DNA of 64,000 nucleotides from Microbacteriaceae bacterium (GTDB taxonomy: Bacteria; Actinomycetota; Actinomycetes; Actinomycetales; Microbacteriaceae). A program made the position numbers and the translations under genes. The notes below the pieces were generated by a model. It was not told the origin of the DNA. It saw only the letters and a program-made list of their open reading frames with translations, and did no database searches. The stretch spans positions 58,507 through 122,506 of the forward strand of contig JAHEGG010000002.1 of the NCBI GenBank assembly GCA_024639845.1, given 5' to 3'. Shown in pieces: positions 49,606-60,047 of this stretch. Positions within the stretch are counted from its first letter, which is position 1; every line of letters starts with the position of its first letter.

Positions 49606-49884
49606 CTAACTCCAAGGTCCGAACACTGGGTTCCATTCTGAGATCGCCCGCTCTCCGATAACCCCGGCGATTTCGAATGGGTCGCCATCGAGGGTTTTCG
49701 CGATCTCATCGAGCGATTCGCCTTTCAGAATCAATAACGCACCGGATGATCCAACCATCGGTCCGCTCGCTAACAAGACGCCATTCTCGAGGAGTTGCCT
49801 TAAGAACTCTCGGTGCGTCGGCCGAATCTCGGCGAGTGTTTCGTCGCTGGCTTGATAGGTGTAGGTCACGGCAAATACGGCCAT
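49606..49884 (-). CDS. YciI-family protein
   Basis: MAVFAVTYTYQASDETLAEIRPTHREFLRQLLENGVLLASGPM. Confidence 0.9.
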   Translation of the reverse strand: MAVFAVTYTYQASDETLAEIRPTHREFLRQLLENGVLLASGPMVGSSGALLILKGESLDEIAKTLDGDPFEIAGVIGERAISEWNPVFGPWS

Positions 49885-51056
49885 CAGTCCTCCTCGTTGT
49901 GTTCGCTCGAAATGACAGGTGTGTATCCAGCTGAAAACCAAGCCACGGATGTCGCGAGCAATGCACAGACACCCGCAACAAGCAGTGACGCCTGCGCACT
50001 TACCCCATCGATTACGAATCCTGTGACCGCCGCTGCGGCCGCATAGCCAGCAGTCTGACCAGACCCGACCCAACCGTAAGCTTCCGGGGCGTCCTGGGTT
50101 TTTACGGCAGCGCCGATGATGGCACCGAGTAGTCCTAGAGCCGGTGCCACGCAAAGGCCGGCGATGAACCAACTGGCCGCCAGCCAGAGTGGGCTTGACG
50201 GCATCAAGAAGACGATGAAATAGCCGAGAGTGACTACCGCAAGAAACTTGGTTAGGGCATACCTGGTTTTGGTTCTGCGTCCGAGAGCAAAGCCTCCGAT
50301 CAGCGAACCAACCGAAAGCGCGGCGATTACAAAGCCTGCTGTGGTCTTGTCGAAAAGTGCGACCGTGCCAACTTCAACACCAGAGAACGAGCCCACCAGA
50401 AGTCCTCCGATTATGGCGTTGATGAAAACGATTTTTTGTCTAAGAACGCCTCCTAGACGACGCTGTGATTTTGGAATGTCCAGGGTTGAAATTTCTCGGT
50501 TTGAGGTGAACCATATTGCACCGGTGACCTGGATGGCGGCCATCACTACTACTCCGGCCGTGGTGCTGAAACCAGCGGCTATAAAGGTGGCGGCGACTGG
50601 GCCGATGACCCAAATCAGTTCTTGCAGGCTGGCGTCGAGTGCATAGAGGGTGCCCATGGCACGCTTGTCAACGAGCAGCGGATAAACGGTGCGAACCGCC
50701 GACTGAATCGGTGGGCTGCTGATTCCAACCAAGAAGCAAAGCAAGACGAGCCATTCCCCCGATAGGGGAGCTAACCCGATAAGCAAGGTAGACAGCGCTG
50801 AAACCGATGCGGCCGCCAGCAGCAGTCGGCGCACTCCCAGGCTCGCCATCCAGCGGCCGAGCAGCGGGCTTCCGATTGCCACGCCGAGAGTCTCGAGGCC
50901 GACCGCCAGCCCGGCTAGGGCATACGAGTGAGTTTTTGAATATATGTGGAGCACGAAAACCAGCGTCATCATGCCAAACGGAAAACGCGCCAGAAGTTGC
51001 GAAGAGACCACTCTGATCACGCCTGGGCGGCGCAAAACTTCGGTGTATGTGGCCAT
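49884..51056 (-). CDS. MFS transporter
   Basis: 390 aa, ~12 TM segments. Confidence 0.88.
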   Translation of the reverse strand: MATYTEVLRRPGVIRVVSSQLLARFPFGMMTLVFVLHIYSKTHSYALAGLAVGLETLGVAIGSPLLGRWMASLGVRRLLLAAASVSALSTLLIGLAPLSGEWLVLLCFLVGISSPPIQSAVRTVYPLLVDKRAMGTLYALDASLQELIWVIGPVAATFIAAGFSTTAGVVVMAAIQVTGAIWFTSNREISTLDIPKSQRRLGGVLRQKIVFINAIIGGLLVGSFSGVEVGTVALFDKTTAGFVIAALSVGSLIGGFALGRRTKTRYALTKFLAVVTLGYFIVFLMPSSPLWLAASWFIAGLCVAPALGLLGAIIGAAVKTQDAPEAYGWVGSGQTAGYAAAAAVTGFVIDGVSAQASLLVAGVCALLATSVAWFSAGYTPVISSEHNEED

Positions 51057-51088
51057 TGTTCCAGCCTACCTGCGACTGGCTGGCCCGC

Positions 51089-52591
51089 CTAAATCCAAGA
51101 AGGTAGCCACATGTGAATGCGCCAATACCAGTAGTCGGTGGTGTAGCCAAGCCAAATGCTCGAGAAGAAAATGCTGAGCAACAAGGATGCGCCGAGCACA
51201 AAGGCCACGCGCCGATAAACAACTTTGCGCCGCTCGGACGAGGCCAGCGAGACTTGAGTTTTAAGCCAGAAGCCGACCGCAAGCAGCATCCAAGGCAAGA
51301 AAACCACCGCATAGAACTGAAACGTGGTGCGGTTCAAATAGAGCAACCAGGGCAGGTAGCCGCCGACCAAACCTAACAGGATCAGGCCGATTTTTGAGTT
51401 GCGAGTTCTGAACCAGGCAATAGTTAGAGCGACCAAAGCGAGCAAAGCCATCGCCCAAATCAACGGATTGCCGAGCGCGGTGATTGCGTTGGCGCAGTTC
51501 TCGGTCGAAGGGCAACCGAGAGTTCCGGCATCCGAGCCTTCGTAGAAGAACGAGGTCGGACGCAGCAGGAAAAGCCAGGTAAGCGGACTCGAAGCGTAGT
51601 TGTGCGGGGTGTGCAAGTTGACGTGAAAACCGTAGGCCTGAACATGGTAGTGCCACAGCGCTTGAAGTGGCTGCGGGATCCAAGCCAGCCAATCGGCGAC
51701 TCCGGAATCGCTCGGCGCTGTTTGGCGGTCATAGCCGCCACTGGTTACCAGCCAGCCGGTCCAGGTCGAGATGTAGGCGATCAAAGCTAGTGGCAGGGTG
51801 ACCACCGCGGTCGAGTAACTTCTGAGTAGAAACCGTGGCACCCACGCGAGCGGCTCGACTGTGGCCTCCCCGGTGGTTTGGTGCAAGCGACGTTCAAGCA
51901 AAAGATCGCTGACCACGACATACACTGCGAAGGTAGCCAATAGATAGAGCCCCGACCACTTCACACCCGTTGCTAGCCCGAGAGTTAGTGCCATCGCAGC
52001 GAGCCAGGGCCGCTTTAAGAGGCTTGCGTTGCGGGAGGCACGGTCGCGCAGCAAAAAATAGAACGCGAGCAGAGCAAAAAACGCGAGGATGCCGTCGAGC
52101 AAGCCGGTGCGACCGAGAACTATCGCGTGCCCATCGATGGCCAGCAGAAAGGCCGGCACCAGAGCCCACCGCTTTGACTCAAAAAGTCGGTTGGCGACCA
52201 TATAAATCAGCCAGATTGATGCAATCGATAGCACAGCTACCGAGAATCGCCAACCAACTGGGTTTTCAGGGCCCCAGAGTCGCAAGCCTAAATAGATGAT
52301 CCATTTGCCAAGTGGTGGATGAACTACGAATGATGGCTCTGAAGAATAACCGTCTGTGATTCCTGCCTCGAAAGCCGAGTTGGCATCAGCCGGCCAACTG
52401 CCCTCATAGCCAAGGTTGCCCAGCGTCCAAGCATCCTTAACATAGTAGGTTTCGTCGAAAACCAGTTTGTGTGGGTAACCAAGACCCACAAACCGAGCGA
52501 CCGTTCCCAGCGCAAGGATCAGCCAGATGCCGTAGGCGTCGGCGATGCGTCGAGCAGCGCTCAAGATGTTGGCTGACCGGATGGCGAACAT
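51089..52591 (-). CDS. pmt: Dolichyl-phosphate-mannose--protein mannosyltransferase (PMT family)
   Basis: HKLVFDETYYVKDAWTLGNLGYEG, VVHPPLGKWIIYLGLRLWGPENPVGWR. Confidence 0.94.
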   Translation of the reverse strand: MFAIRSANILSAARRIADAYGIWLILALGTVARFVGLGYPHKLVFDETYYVKDAWTLGNLGYEGSWPADANSAFEAGITDGYSSEPSFVVHPPLGKWIIYLGLRLWGPENPVGWRFSVAVLSIASIWLIYMVANRLFESKRWALVPAFLLAIDGHAIVLGRTGLLDGILAFFALLAFYFLLRDRASRNASLLKRPWLAAMALTLGLATGVKWSGLYLLATFAVYVVVSDLLLERRLHQTTGEATVEPLAWVPRFLLRSYSTAVVTLPLALIAYISTWTGWLVTSGGYDRQTAPSDSGVADWLAWIPQPLQALWHYHVQAYGFHVNLHTPHNYASSPLTWLFLLRPTSFFYEGSDAGTLGCPSTENCANAITALGNPLIWAMALLALVALTIAWFRTRNSKIGLILLGLVGGYLPWLLYLNRTTFQFYAVVFLPWMLLAVGFWLKTQVSLASSERRKVVYRRVAFVLGASLLLSIFFSSIWLGYTTDYWYWRIHMWLPSWI

Positions 52592-52620
52592 AAGCCAATG
52601 CTAGTTTGCGACAATAGAGC

Positions 52621-53445
52621 GTGCTCATTCTTGCCGCCACGCCAATCGGAAACCTGTCCGACGCTTCGCCGCGACTAGTTGAGCATCTTGGTCGCGTTCA
52701 ACACATCGCCGCCGAAGACACCCGCAACTTAAGCAAACTGGCCGGCTTGCTGGGAGTAAAGGTCCATGCCAAGCTCTATAGCCTGCACGAGCACAACGAA
52801 TCCGACCGATTGGTGCAACTGGTCGACATTGCCGCAACCGAAGATGTACTGGTGGTTTCGGACGCGGGCATGCCAACTGTGAGCGATCCTGGCTTTCAAC
52901 TGGTTCGTGCTGCAGCCGAGGCAGGTCTCGAGATAACCGTGATTCCTGGTCCATCCGCTGTTCTAGCCGCACTCGCCGTTTCTGGCCTGCCTACCGACCG
53001 GTTTACCTTCGAGGGTTTCATTCCCCGCAAGGATGGTGAGCGCCGCAGCGCTTTCGAAGCGTTGGCCGCCGAAGCTCGCACCATGGTGTTCTTTGAATCA
53101 CCCCACCGCATTCTCGAATCCCTGCAATCGGCGGCCGTGGTTTTTGGCGCCTCAAGGCAGGCAACCGTTTCTCGCGAGTTGACCAAAAAGTTTGAGCACA
53201 CCGAGCGGGGGACTCTTGCCGATTTGGTGAGTTGGGCAGCATCCGAGCCAAAAGGCGAAATGGTCATCGTGATTGCCGGTGCGACGGCTGTCGAGGTACC
53301 GCTCGAAAAGTTAGTTCTAGAAGCGCTTGATCTTGTCGCAGGTGGCACGAGGCTGAAAGATGCGGTAGCCGAAATCGCCGAGCACCACGGGGTTTCGAAG
53401 TCAGCGCTCTATCAACTCTGCCTAGACGCCAAGCAAAAAGCCTAA
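52621..53445 (+). CDS. rsmI: 16S rRNA (cytidine1402-2'-O)-methyltransferase
   Basis: LAATPIGNLSDASPRLVEHL...AAEDTRN...VSDAGMPTVSDPGFQLVRAAAEAG. Confidence 0.95.
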   Translation: MLILAATPIGNLSDASPRLVEHLGRVQHIAAEDTRNLSKLAGLLGVKVHAKLYSLHEHNESDRLVQLVDIAATEDVLVVSDAGMPTVSDPGFQLVRAAAEAGLEITVIPGPSAVLAALAVSGLPTDRFTFEGFIPRKDGERRSAFEALAAEARTMVFFESPHRILESLQSAAVVFGASRQATVSRELTKKFEHTERGTLADLVSWAASEPKGEMVIVIAGATAVEVPLEKLVLEALDLVAGGTRLKDAVAEIAEHHGVSKSALYQLCLDAKQKA

Positions 53446-53463
53446 GAGCCTTAAACTAGAACA

Positions 53464-55065
53464 ATGCCAAGCACGGTCAGCGGTAAGTCGTTTTATGTGA
53501 CGACGCCCATCTTCTATGTAAACGATGCCCCTCATATTGGGCACGCCTACACCGAGGTTGCTGCCGACGTTTTGGCCCGTTGGCACCGGCAGCGCGGCGA
53601 AGACTCTTTCTTACTGACCGGAACCGACGAGCACGGTGAAAAGATTCTGCGCACCGCAGTCGGAAACGGCAGCACCCCTAAGGCCTGGGCCGATCAGTTG
53701 GTGCACGATGCCTGGCTGCCGCTGCTTGAAACGATCGACATCGACAATCAAGACTTCATTCGCACCACCGAAGACCGTCACGAGCGAAACGTTCAGAGGT
53801 TTCTTCAGCACCTCTATGACACCGCCTTCATCTACCGCGGTTCATACGAGGGCAACTACTGTGTCGGCTGCGAGGAGTACAAGACCGAGGCAGACCTAAT
53901 CGACGGCGAAGGCGATTTTGCCGGACAGTCGGTTTGCGCCATTCACACTCGTCCGGTCGAGCGACTGCAAGAGACCAACTACTTTTTCAAGTTGAGCGAA
54001 TTCACTCAACCGCTGCTCGATTACTACGAGCAAAATCCAAAATTCATCCAGCCCGAATCGGCTCGAAACGAGGTCATCTCGTTCGTTCGCCGCGGCCTGG
54101 AAGACCTTTCGATCTCTCGCTCTAAAGAAAAATTCGACTGGGGAATCGACATCCCTTGGGATGACTCGCACATCACGTATGTGTGGTTTGACGCTCTGCT
54201 CAACTACATCACCGCCATCGGTTACGGAGAAGATGAGGTCAACTTCAGTCGCCTATGGCCAGCATCGGTTCAGGTCGTTGGTAAAGACATCCTTAGGTTT
54301 CACGCCGTAATCTGGCCGGCGATGCTGATGGCTGCTGGCTTGCCACCGGCCGACCAGGTGTTTGGTCACGGCTGGCTTCTGGTTGGTGGCGAAAAGATGT
54401 CGAAATCTAAATTGACCGGCATCGCTCCGAGCCAGATCACCGACACGTTCGGCTCGGATGCGTTCCGGTATTACTTCATGAAAGCCATCGCGTTTGGTCA
54501 AGATGGTTCGTTCTCATGGGAAGACCTTTCGGCCCGCTACCACAGCGAACTTGCCAATGGTTTTGGAAACCTGGCCTCGCGCGTTCTGGCCATGATCAAA
54601 CGTTATTTCGATGGCGTTATCCCGACTCCGATCGAATACAGCGAAGCGGACCTCCAGGTTCAGGCGGTCGCTGCGAAGGCCATTGAAGCGGCAGACCGTG
54701 CCATCGATGACGTTGCCATTCACGAAGCGATCGCGTCGGTTTGGGCTCTGGTCGACGAACTTAACAACTACATCACCGTTCAAGAACCGTGGGTGCTGGC
54801 CAAGGATGAGGCCAAACGGGGCCGCCTGAGCACAGTGCTTTACACAACGGCAGAGGGACTTCGAGTGCTGGCGGTTGCTCTGGCTCCGGTCATGCCCAAG
54901 TCAACAGCCAAGCTCTGGGCGGCACTCACTGAGGGTTCGCTCGGCGTCCTGGCCGATCAGCCGCTTTCCGAGGCGGCCAACTGGGGTCAACTCGGTTCGG
55001 GAGTCACCGTTGGTGAGCTTGAATCGATGTTCCCGCGCATCGAAACCGACAACGAAGGCCGGTAA
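53464..55065 (+). CDS. metG: Methionyl-tRNA synthetase
   Basis: VTTPIFYVNDAPHIGHAYTEVAADVLARWHR...GTDEHGEKI...GGEKMSKSKL. Confidence 0.97.
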   Translation: MPSTVSGKSFYVTTPIFYVNDAPHIGHAYTEVAADVLARWHRQRGEDSFLLTGTDEHGEKILRTAVGNGSTPKAWADQLVHDAWLPLLETIDIDNQDFIRTTEDRHERNVQRFLQHLYDTAFIYRGSYEGNYCVGCEEYKTEADLIDGEGDFAGQSVCAIHTRPVERLQETNYFFKLSEFTQPLLDYYEQNPKFIQPESARNEVISFVRRGLEDLSISRSKEKFDWGIDIPWDDSHITYVWFDALLNYITAIGYGEDEVNFSRLWPASVQVVGKDILRFHAVIWPAMLMAAGLPPADQVFGHGWLLVGGEKMSKSKLTGIAPSQITDTFGSDAFRYYFMKAIAFGQDGSFSWEDLSARYHSELANGFGNLASRVLAMIKRYFDGVIPTPIEYSEADLQVQAVAAKAIEAADRAIDDVAIHEAIASVWALVDELNNYITVQEPWVLAKDEAKRGRLSTVLYTTAEGLRVLAVALAPVMPKSTAKLWAALTEGSLGVLADQPLSEAANWGQLGSGVTVGELESMFPRIETDNEGR

Positions 55066-55961
55066 TGAGCGAAGACGCTCCGTTTCGCACTCGCCGAGAT
55101 CCGGGTGAGGGTAACCCGCGCGACCTTCGCTACCCGCCACTGCCAGAACCGCTCGAGGTTGGCACTTATGACAACCACACGCACTTTGACTTTGCCGATG
55201 GCGAGCACCCGCTTAGCGCATCCGAGCAGTTGGATTTGGCAAGTCAGGCCGGCATTCTCGGCGTCGTTCAGGTTGGTGTCACGCTGGAATCTTCAATTTG
55301 GTCGGCAAACCTGGCCGCTCGGGAAGCGAGAGTGTTGGCTGCGGTGGCTTTGCACCCAAACGAAGCTCCGATCTATGAAACCGAGGATGCCCTAGCAGCC
55401 GCAATCGCCCAGATCGAGTTGCTCGCAAGTCAGCCACGGGTGCGAGCCGTTGGCGAAACCGGTCTCGACTTTTTTCGAACGGAGGGTGAATCATCCCTGA
55501 AGTTGCAACGAATGTCTTTCGAAGAGCACATTCGTATTGCCAAAGAGCAAAACATCGCGCTCATGATTCACGACCGCGAAGCGCACGACGAAGTGCTCGA
55601 AACCCTCGAGCGCTTGGGTGCTCCCGACCGGGTGGTGCTGCACTGCTATTCCGGTGATCTTGATTTTGCCAAGAAAGTGGCCGAGCGTGGTTGGTATTTA
55701 TCTTTCGCCGGCAACATAACCATCAAGCGCAATCAGCACTTGAGAGATGCCCTCGAGTGGGCACCCAAAGAGTTGTTGCTGGTCGAAACCGATGCTCCGT
55801 TCTTGACTCCAGAGCCTTTCCGCGGCCGCCCGAATGCTTCTTATCTTGTGCCCATCACGGTGCGCAAGATGGCGGAGGTTCGCGGAATTGACGCAAATGA
55901 GATGGCTGCGCAGTTGAGCGAAAACACCGAGCGTGTCTATGGATCCTGGAGTGCAGCCTGA
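55065..55961 (+). CDS. tatD: TatD-family hydrolase
   Basis: DNHTHFDFADGEH, AVGETGLDFFRTEGES, LLLVETDAPFLTPEPFRGRPNASY. Confidence 0.94.
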   Translation: MSEDAPFRTRRDPGEGNPRDLRYPPLPEPLEVGTYDNHTHFDFADGEHPLSASEQLDLASQAGILGVVQVGVTLESSIWSANLAAREARVLAAVALHPNEAPIYETEDALAAAIAQIELLASQPRVRAVGETGLDFFRTEGESSLKLQRMSFEEHIRIAKEQNIALMIHDREAHDEVLETLERLGAPDRVVLHCYSGDLDFAKKVAERGWYLSFAGNITIKRNQHLRDALEWAPKELLLVETDAPFLTPEPFRGRPNASYLVPITVRKMAEVRGIDANEMAAQLSENTERVYGSWSAA

Positions 55962-56797
55962 TGGTCGAGCTTCTTGGTGCCGCCGACATTCGCGAACTCG
56001 CTGCACGGCTGGATGTTACTCCAACCAAAAAGCTTGGTCAGAACTTTGTGACCGACCCAAACACCATCAGGCGTATCGTCGTGGCAGCCAAATTGGACGA
56101 GGCGGAGTCTGTAGTTGAGATTGGCCCAGGTTTGGGATCGCTGACTCTCGGGCTACTCGAGGTCGCGGCATCCGTGGTGTCGGTTGAGATCGACACCAAG
56201 ATGGCTGCTGCGCTCGAGCAGACCATCGCAAAGCGAGCGCCTGGCAAGGTTTTTACCTTGGTTACCGCGGATGCACTGGCCATCGAATCGCTACCGACAA
56301 GCCCCTCTGCGCTGGTTGCCAACCTGCCTTACAACATCTCGGTGCCTGTGTTGTTGCACTTTCTCGAGACCTTTGACTCGTTGCGCAAAGGTTTGGTTTT
56401 GGTGCAGGCCGAGGTTGCGCATCGGTTGGCCGCCGCGCCCGGCTCGAAGGTTTATGGCGCGCCGAGCGTCAAACTCGCTTGGTATGCCGGCGCAAACCTG
56501 GCCGGAAACGTCTCTCGAAGCATTTTTTGGCCGGTGCCAAACGTTGATTCTGCGCTTGTCTATTTCGAGTGCCACCAGCAGCCACTCGGCGATGAGCAGC
56601 TGCGCCAAAGGGTGTTTGCGATTATCGACGGTGCTTTCGGGCAGCGGCGCAAAACGCTTCGCCAGGCACTCGCCGATTGGGCGGGTTCGGCGGCTGCCGC
56701 TGAGCAGATTTTGACGCGCGCCGGGGTTAGCCCGCAGGCGAGAGGCGAGCAGTTGACGATCGACGAGTTCATCTCGATTGCGAGGGCCAGTGTCTAA
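55961..56797 (+). CDS. rsmA: 16S rRNA dimethyladenosine transferase
   Basis: KKLGQNFVTDPNTIRRIVVAAKLDEAESVVEIGPGLGSLTLGLLE, VANLPYNISVPVLLHFLE. Confidence 0.96.
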   Translation: MVELLGAADIRELAARLDVTPTKKLGQNFVTDPNTIRRIVVAAKLDEAESVVEIGPGLGSLTLGLLEVAASVVSVEIDTKMAAALEQTIAKRAPGKVFTLVTADALAIESLPTSPSALVANLPYNISVPVLLHFLETFDSLRKGLVLVQAEVAHRLAAAPGSKVYGAPSVKLAWYAGANLAGNVSRSIFWPVPNVDSALVYFECHQQPLGDEQLRQRVFAIIDGAFGQRRKTLRQALADWAGSAAAAEQILTRAGVSPQARGEQLTIDEFISIARASV

Positions 56798-57143
56798 CCC
56801 CGTTCCGCATGACGAACCGATCGGTCGCGACCGGGCGATCAGAGAATTTGAACTCGAATATGGATTCGAAGCGCCAATCGCCCGAGTGTTCGTGATTCTC
56901 GGCGACATTCACCAGTGGCCAACCGAGCAGTCGCCCCGGATGCTCGTGCGCAAAGACCTTGAGCGAGTTGGTATCGGTTTCGCCGACATGACCAGAGCAA
57001 CTTTGACCTTCGCGCCAGGAGCCGCCTCGGCTACGCGCGTTCGAATCCGACACGAACTTTGCAAGTCTGACGAGCAAGTCAGAATGTGGCAGTCATACTG
57101 GGCCGAACTGGCCAAGTCGATTCGCGACAGGTTGGCCATTTGA
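56790..57143 (+). CDS. Small SRPBCC-like hypothetical protein
   Basis: GTG start MSNPVPHDEPIGRDRAIREFELEYGFEAPIARVFVILGDIHQWP; overlaps rsmA end, abuts ispE. Confidence 0.6.
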   Translation: MSNPVPHDEPIGRDRAIREFELEYGFEAPIARVFVILGDIHQWPTEQSPRMLVRKDLERVGIGFADMTRATLTFAPGAASATRVRIRHELCKSDEQVRMWQSYWAELAKSIRDRLAI

Positions 57144-58078
57144 TGCGGCGCGTGGTTGCTTCGGCGCCGGCCAAGGTGAATCTTCACTTCGGTGTTGGTC
57201 CTCTGCTTGCCGACGGTTATCACTCGGTCTCTAGCCTTTATCAAGCGCTGGATTTGCGCGAAGAGGTAGGCATTCAAACCTCAACCTCGACCGACTGGAG
57301 CATTGGGGTGACCGGGTCGATCACGCCCGAGCAGCTCGCACTGGTTCCTACCGATGAGTCGAACCTTGTGGTCAAGGCAGCGCTTCTCGCAGCGCGTCTG
57401 GCAGAATTCGAGGTGCTCAAGCCACTCGAGTTTGACATCGTCAAGCGCATCCCCGTGGCTGGCGGAATGGCTGGCGGAAGCGCAGATGCTGCGGCCGCTC
57501 TGCTGGCTGCAGCAACCAAGTTCAAACTTGGTTTGACGATCGAAGAACTAGAACGAGTTGCAGTCGAACTTGGTGCCGATGTCCCTTTTGCCTTGCACGG
57601 AGGAACGGCGTTAGGCACTGGTCGCGGTGAGAATCTCCGGCGTATTTCTCTCGGGCGAAACTTGCACTTTGTGATGATTTCCACGGATGCGGGTCTCAAG
57701 ACCCCGTCGGTATATGCCCGACTCGACCGGCAAAGAGAGAATGCAGGTGTCGATCCGCGCGCGGTTGGCGAACCTGGCGAACCGAGCGCGCTTATCGCGG
57801 CACTCGAGTCTGGCGATTTAGACGCGATCGCTGCACTCATCCACAACGACCTCGAACCGGCTGCATTAGAACTGATGCCAGAACTAGAGCTGACCACAGC
57901 TGCAGCGGTGCGATTCGGTGCCATTCGTGCTTTCGTGTCAGGGTCTGGCCCAACCATCGCGGCTATGGCACGCGATTCCAGTCAGGCAGCCGAACTCGCT
58001 GCCCGCCTGCGCGACGCCAATTTTGTTGCAACGCCAGTCATGACCACCGGTCGCGGCACCGAATTGCTGGGGGAGTAG
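57143..58078 (+). CDS. ispE: 4-diphosphocytidyl-2-C-methyl-D-erythritol kinase
   Basis: VVASAPAKVNLHFGVGPLLADGYHSVSSLYQAL; RIPVAGGMAGGSADAAAALLA. Confidence 0.95.
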   Translation: MRRVVASAPAKVNLHFGVGPLLADGYHSVSSLYQALDLREEVGIQTSTSTDWSIGVTGSITPEQLALVPTDESNLVVKAALLAARLAEFEVLKPLEFDIVKRIPVAGGMAGGSADAAAALLAAATKFKLGLTIEELERVAVELGADVPFALHGGTALGTGRGENLRRISLGRNLHFVMISTDAGLKTPSVYARLDRQRENAGVDPRAVGEPGEPSALIAALESGDLDAIAALIHNDLEPAALELMPELELTTAAAVRFGAIRAFVSGSGPTIAAMARDSSQAAELAARLRDANFVATPVMTTGRGTELLGE

Positions 58079-58079
58079 T

Positions 58080-59915
58080 TTGGCGCACTTGCTAGGTGTC
58101 GAGAACATCATCGTGAGTTTTCCGACCAAAGACGTTTTCGACGACATCACGGTCGGAATCAACGATGGCGACAGAATCGGCGTGGTCGGTCGCAACGGAG
58201 ACGGAAAATCGACGCTTCTAAAGATGCTCGCCAAACGCTTTGAACCGGATGAGGGCAAGGTTACCTATCGCGGTGGTCTTAGAGTTGGGCTGCTCGATCA
58301 AGCCGACCGAATTGATGAATCTTTATCGGTTGGCTCGGCGGTGGTGGGTGAAATCCCCGAGTACGTCTGGGCCTCGAATCCCAAGGTTCGAGACGTAATC
58401 GGTGGTTTGCTCAATGATCTTGACTGGAACCAAACCGTTGGAGAACTGAGCGGTGGTCAACGTCGCCGCGTTGCCTTAGCGGCATTACTAGTTCAAGATC
58501 TCGACGTGGTTTTGCTTGACGAGCCGACCAACCACCTTGACGTGGAAGGCGTGGCATGGCTTGCGCGACACCTCAACTCGCGCTGGCCAGCATCCTCTGG
58601 CGGTCTGGTCGTAGTAACCCACGACCGTTGGTTCTTGGACGCCGTTTGCAACTACACCTGGGAAGTTTTCGGCGGCAAGATCGAACCCTTCGAGGGCGGT
58701 TATGCGGCCTACATTCTTCAGCGAACCGAACGCGAACGCAGCGCTGCGGCAACCGAGACCAGGCGCAGAAACCTGCTTCGCAAAGAACTAGCCTGGCTAA
58801 GGCGGGGCGCGCCAGCACGCACATCCAAGCCAAAATTTCGTATCGATGCCGCCACCGAACTGATTGCGGGCGAACCGGAACCCCGCGACCGAGTTGCGCT
58901 ATCGAAGCTGGCCACGGCAAGGCTGGGCAAAGATGTTATCGATGTGGAGTCGCTCGACTATTCGATCGATGGCAAAAAGTTGCTGAGCGACATCACCTGG
59001 CGGTTAGGTCCTGGCGACCGGGTCGGGTTGGTCGGCGTCAACGGTGCCGGAAAAACCACCTTGCTTCGACTCATCACTGGCGAAATCGAACCATCCAAGG
59101 GGCGGGTCAAGCGAGGCAAGACCGTGAAGGTAGCCGTGCTTAGCCAGGACGTTCGTGAACTCGACGAGTTCCATGGCGATCGCATTCACCAGTTGATCAG
59201 CCGAGAGCGAGCCTTTTTCAATGTCGATAAAAAGGAAGTCAGCGTAACTCAGCTCGTCGAACGACTTGGGTTCACTGCGGCCCAGCTTCAGACGCCAATC
59301 GAAGACCTATCGGGCGGTCAACGCCGCCGCCTTCAGTTTTTAAGACTGCTTTTCGGTGAACCGAACGTGTTGATTCTCGACGAGCCAACCAATGACCTTG
59401 ACACCGACATCCTGGCTGCAATGGAAGACCTGCTTGATGGCTGGCCAGGCACGCTGATCGTGGTCAGCCACGACCGATACCTGCTCGAGAGGGTCACCGA
59501 CGACCAATTCGCGCTAATGGGTGACGGTCATTTGAGGCACCTGACCGGCGGAGTCGATCAATACCTGCAGCTTCGAGCTCATGCGCTTGGTTCGAGCACC
59601 AATAACCACCCGACTTCGGCTTCGACCGACCAAGTTGCGACCGAATCAAACTCACAAACCGGGAAAAACAGCGTTGCAGTCTCACCGAAACTTTCTGGAG
59701 CTGCGCTACGCGATGCAGAGAAGAACTTGGCCAGGGTTGAACGCGCTCTCGAGAAGCTTTCTGCAGAGGAATCCCAGATGCATGCGCAGATGGCTGTTCA
59801 CGACCAAAGCGACTACGCCGGACTTGCCGATTTTGTGGCTCGCCAACAAAAACTTAACGAAAAGCGTGATGCACTCGAAATCGAGTGGCTCGAAACTTCT
59901 CAGTTGCTTGGCTAA
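58080..59915 (+). CDS. ABC-F family ATP-binding protein
   Basis: Two ABC domains: GRNGDGKSTLLKML, LSGGQRRRVALAALLVQDLDVVLLDEPTNHLD; GVNGAGKTTLLRLITG, LSGGQRRRLQFLRLLFGEPNVLILDEPTNDLD. Confidence 0.95.
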   Translation: MAHLLGVENIIVSFPTKDVFDDITVGINDGDRIGVVGRNGDGKSTLLKMLAKRFEPDEGKVTYRGGLRVGLLDQADRIDESLSVGSAVVGEIPEYVWASNPKVRDVIGGLLNDLDWNQTVGELSGGQRRRVALAALLVQDLDVVLLDEPTNHLDVEGVAWLARHLNSRWPASSGGLVVVTHDRWFLDAVCNYTWEVFGGKIEPFEGGYAAYILQRTERERSAAATETRRRNLLRKELAWLRRGAPARTSKPKFRIDAATELIAGEPEPRDRVALSKLATARLGKDVIDVESLDYSIDGKKLLSDITWRLGPGDRVGLVGVNGAGKTTLLRLITGEIEPSKGRVKRGKTVKVAVLSQDVRELDEFHGDRIHQLISRERAFFNVDKKEVSVTQLVERLGFTAAQLQTPIEDLSGGQRRRLQFLRLLFGEPNVLILDEPTNDLDTDILAAMEDLLDGWPGTLIVVSHDRYLLERVTDDQFALMGDGHLRHLTGGVDQYLQLRAHALGSSTNNHPTSASTDQVATESNSQTGKNSVAVSPKLSGAALRDAEKNLARVERALEKLSAEESQMHAQMAVHDQSDYAGLADFVARQQKLNEKRDALEIEWLETSQLLG

Positions 59916-59958
59916 ATCTGGCAGACTATAAGGGTCGTGAGTGAAAATCTTGCGACGT

Positions 59959-60029
59959 TGGCCCATGGTGTAATGGCAGCACAGCGCCCTTTGGAGGCGT
60001 TTGTCTAGGTTCGAGTCCTGGTGGGCCAG
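59959..60029 (+). tRNA. tRNA-Gln (anticodon TTG)
   Basis: tggcccatggtgtaatggcagcacagcgccctttggaggcgtttgtctaggttcgagtcctggtgggccag; loop CTTTGGA. Confidence 0.95.
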
Positions 60030-60047
60030 CACAACTCGAGCGATTGG

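Noticed and set aside
57274-57957. 227-aa minus-strand ORF
   Set aside because: Antisense to the well-supported ispE gene; Ser/Ala/Arg-rich shadow ORF from codon bias.
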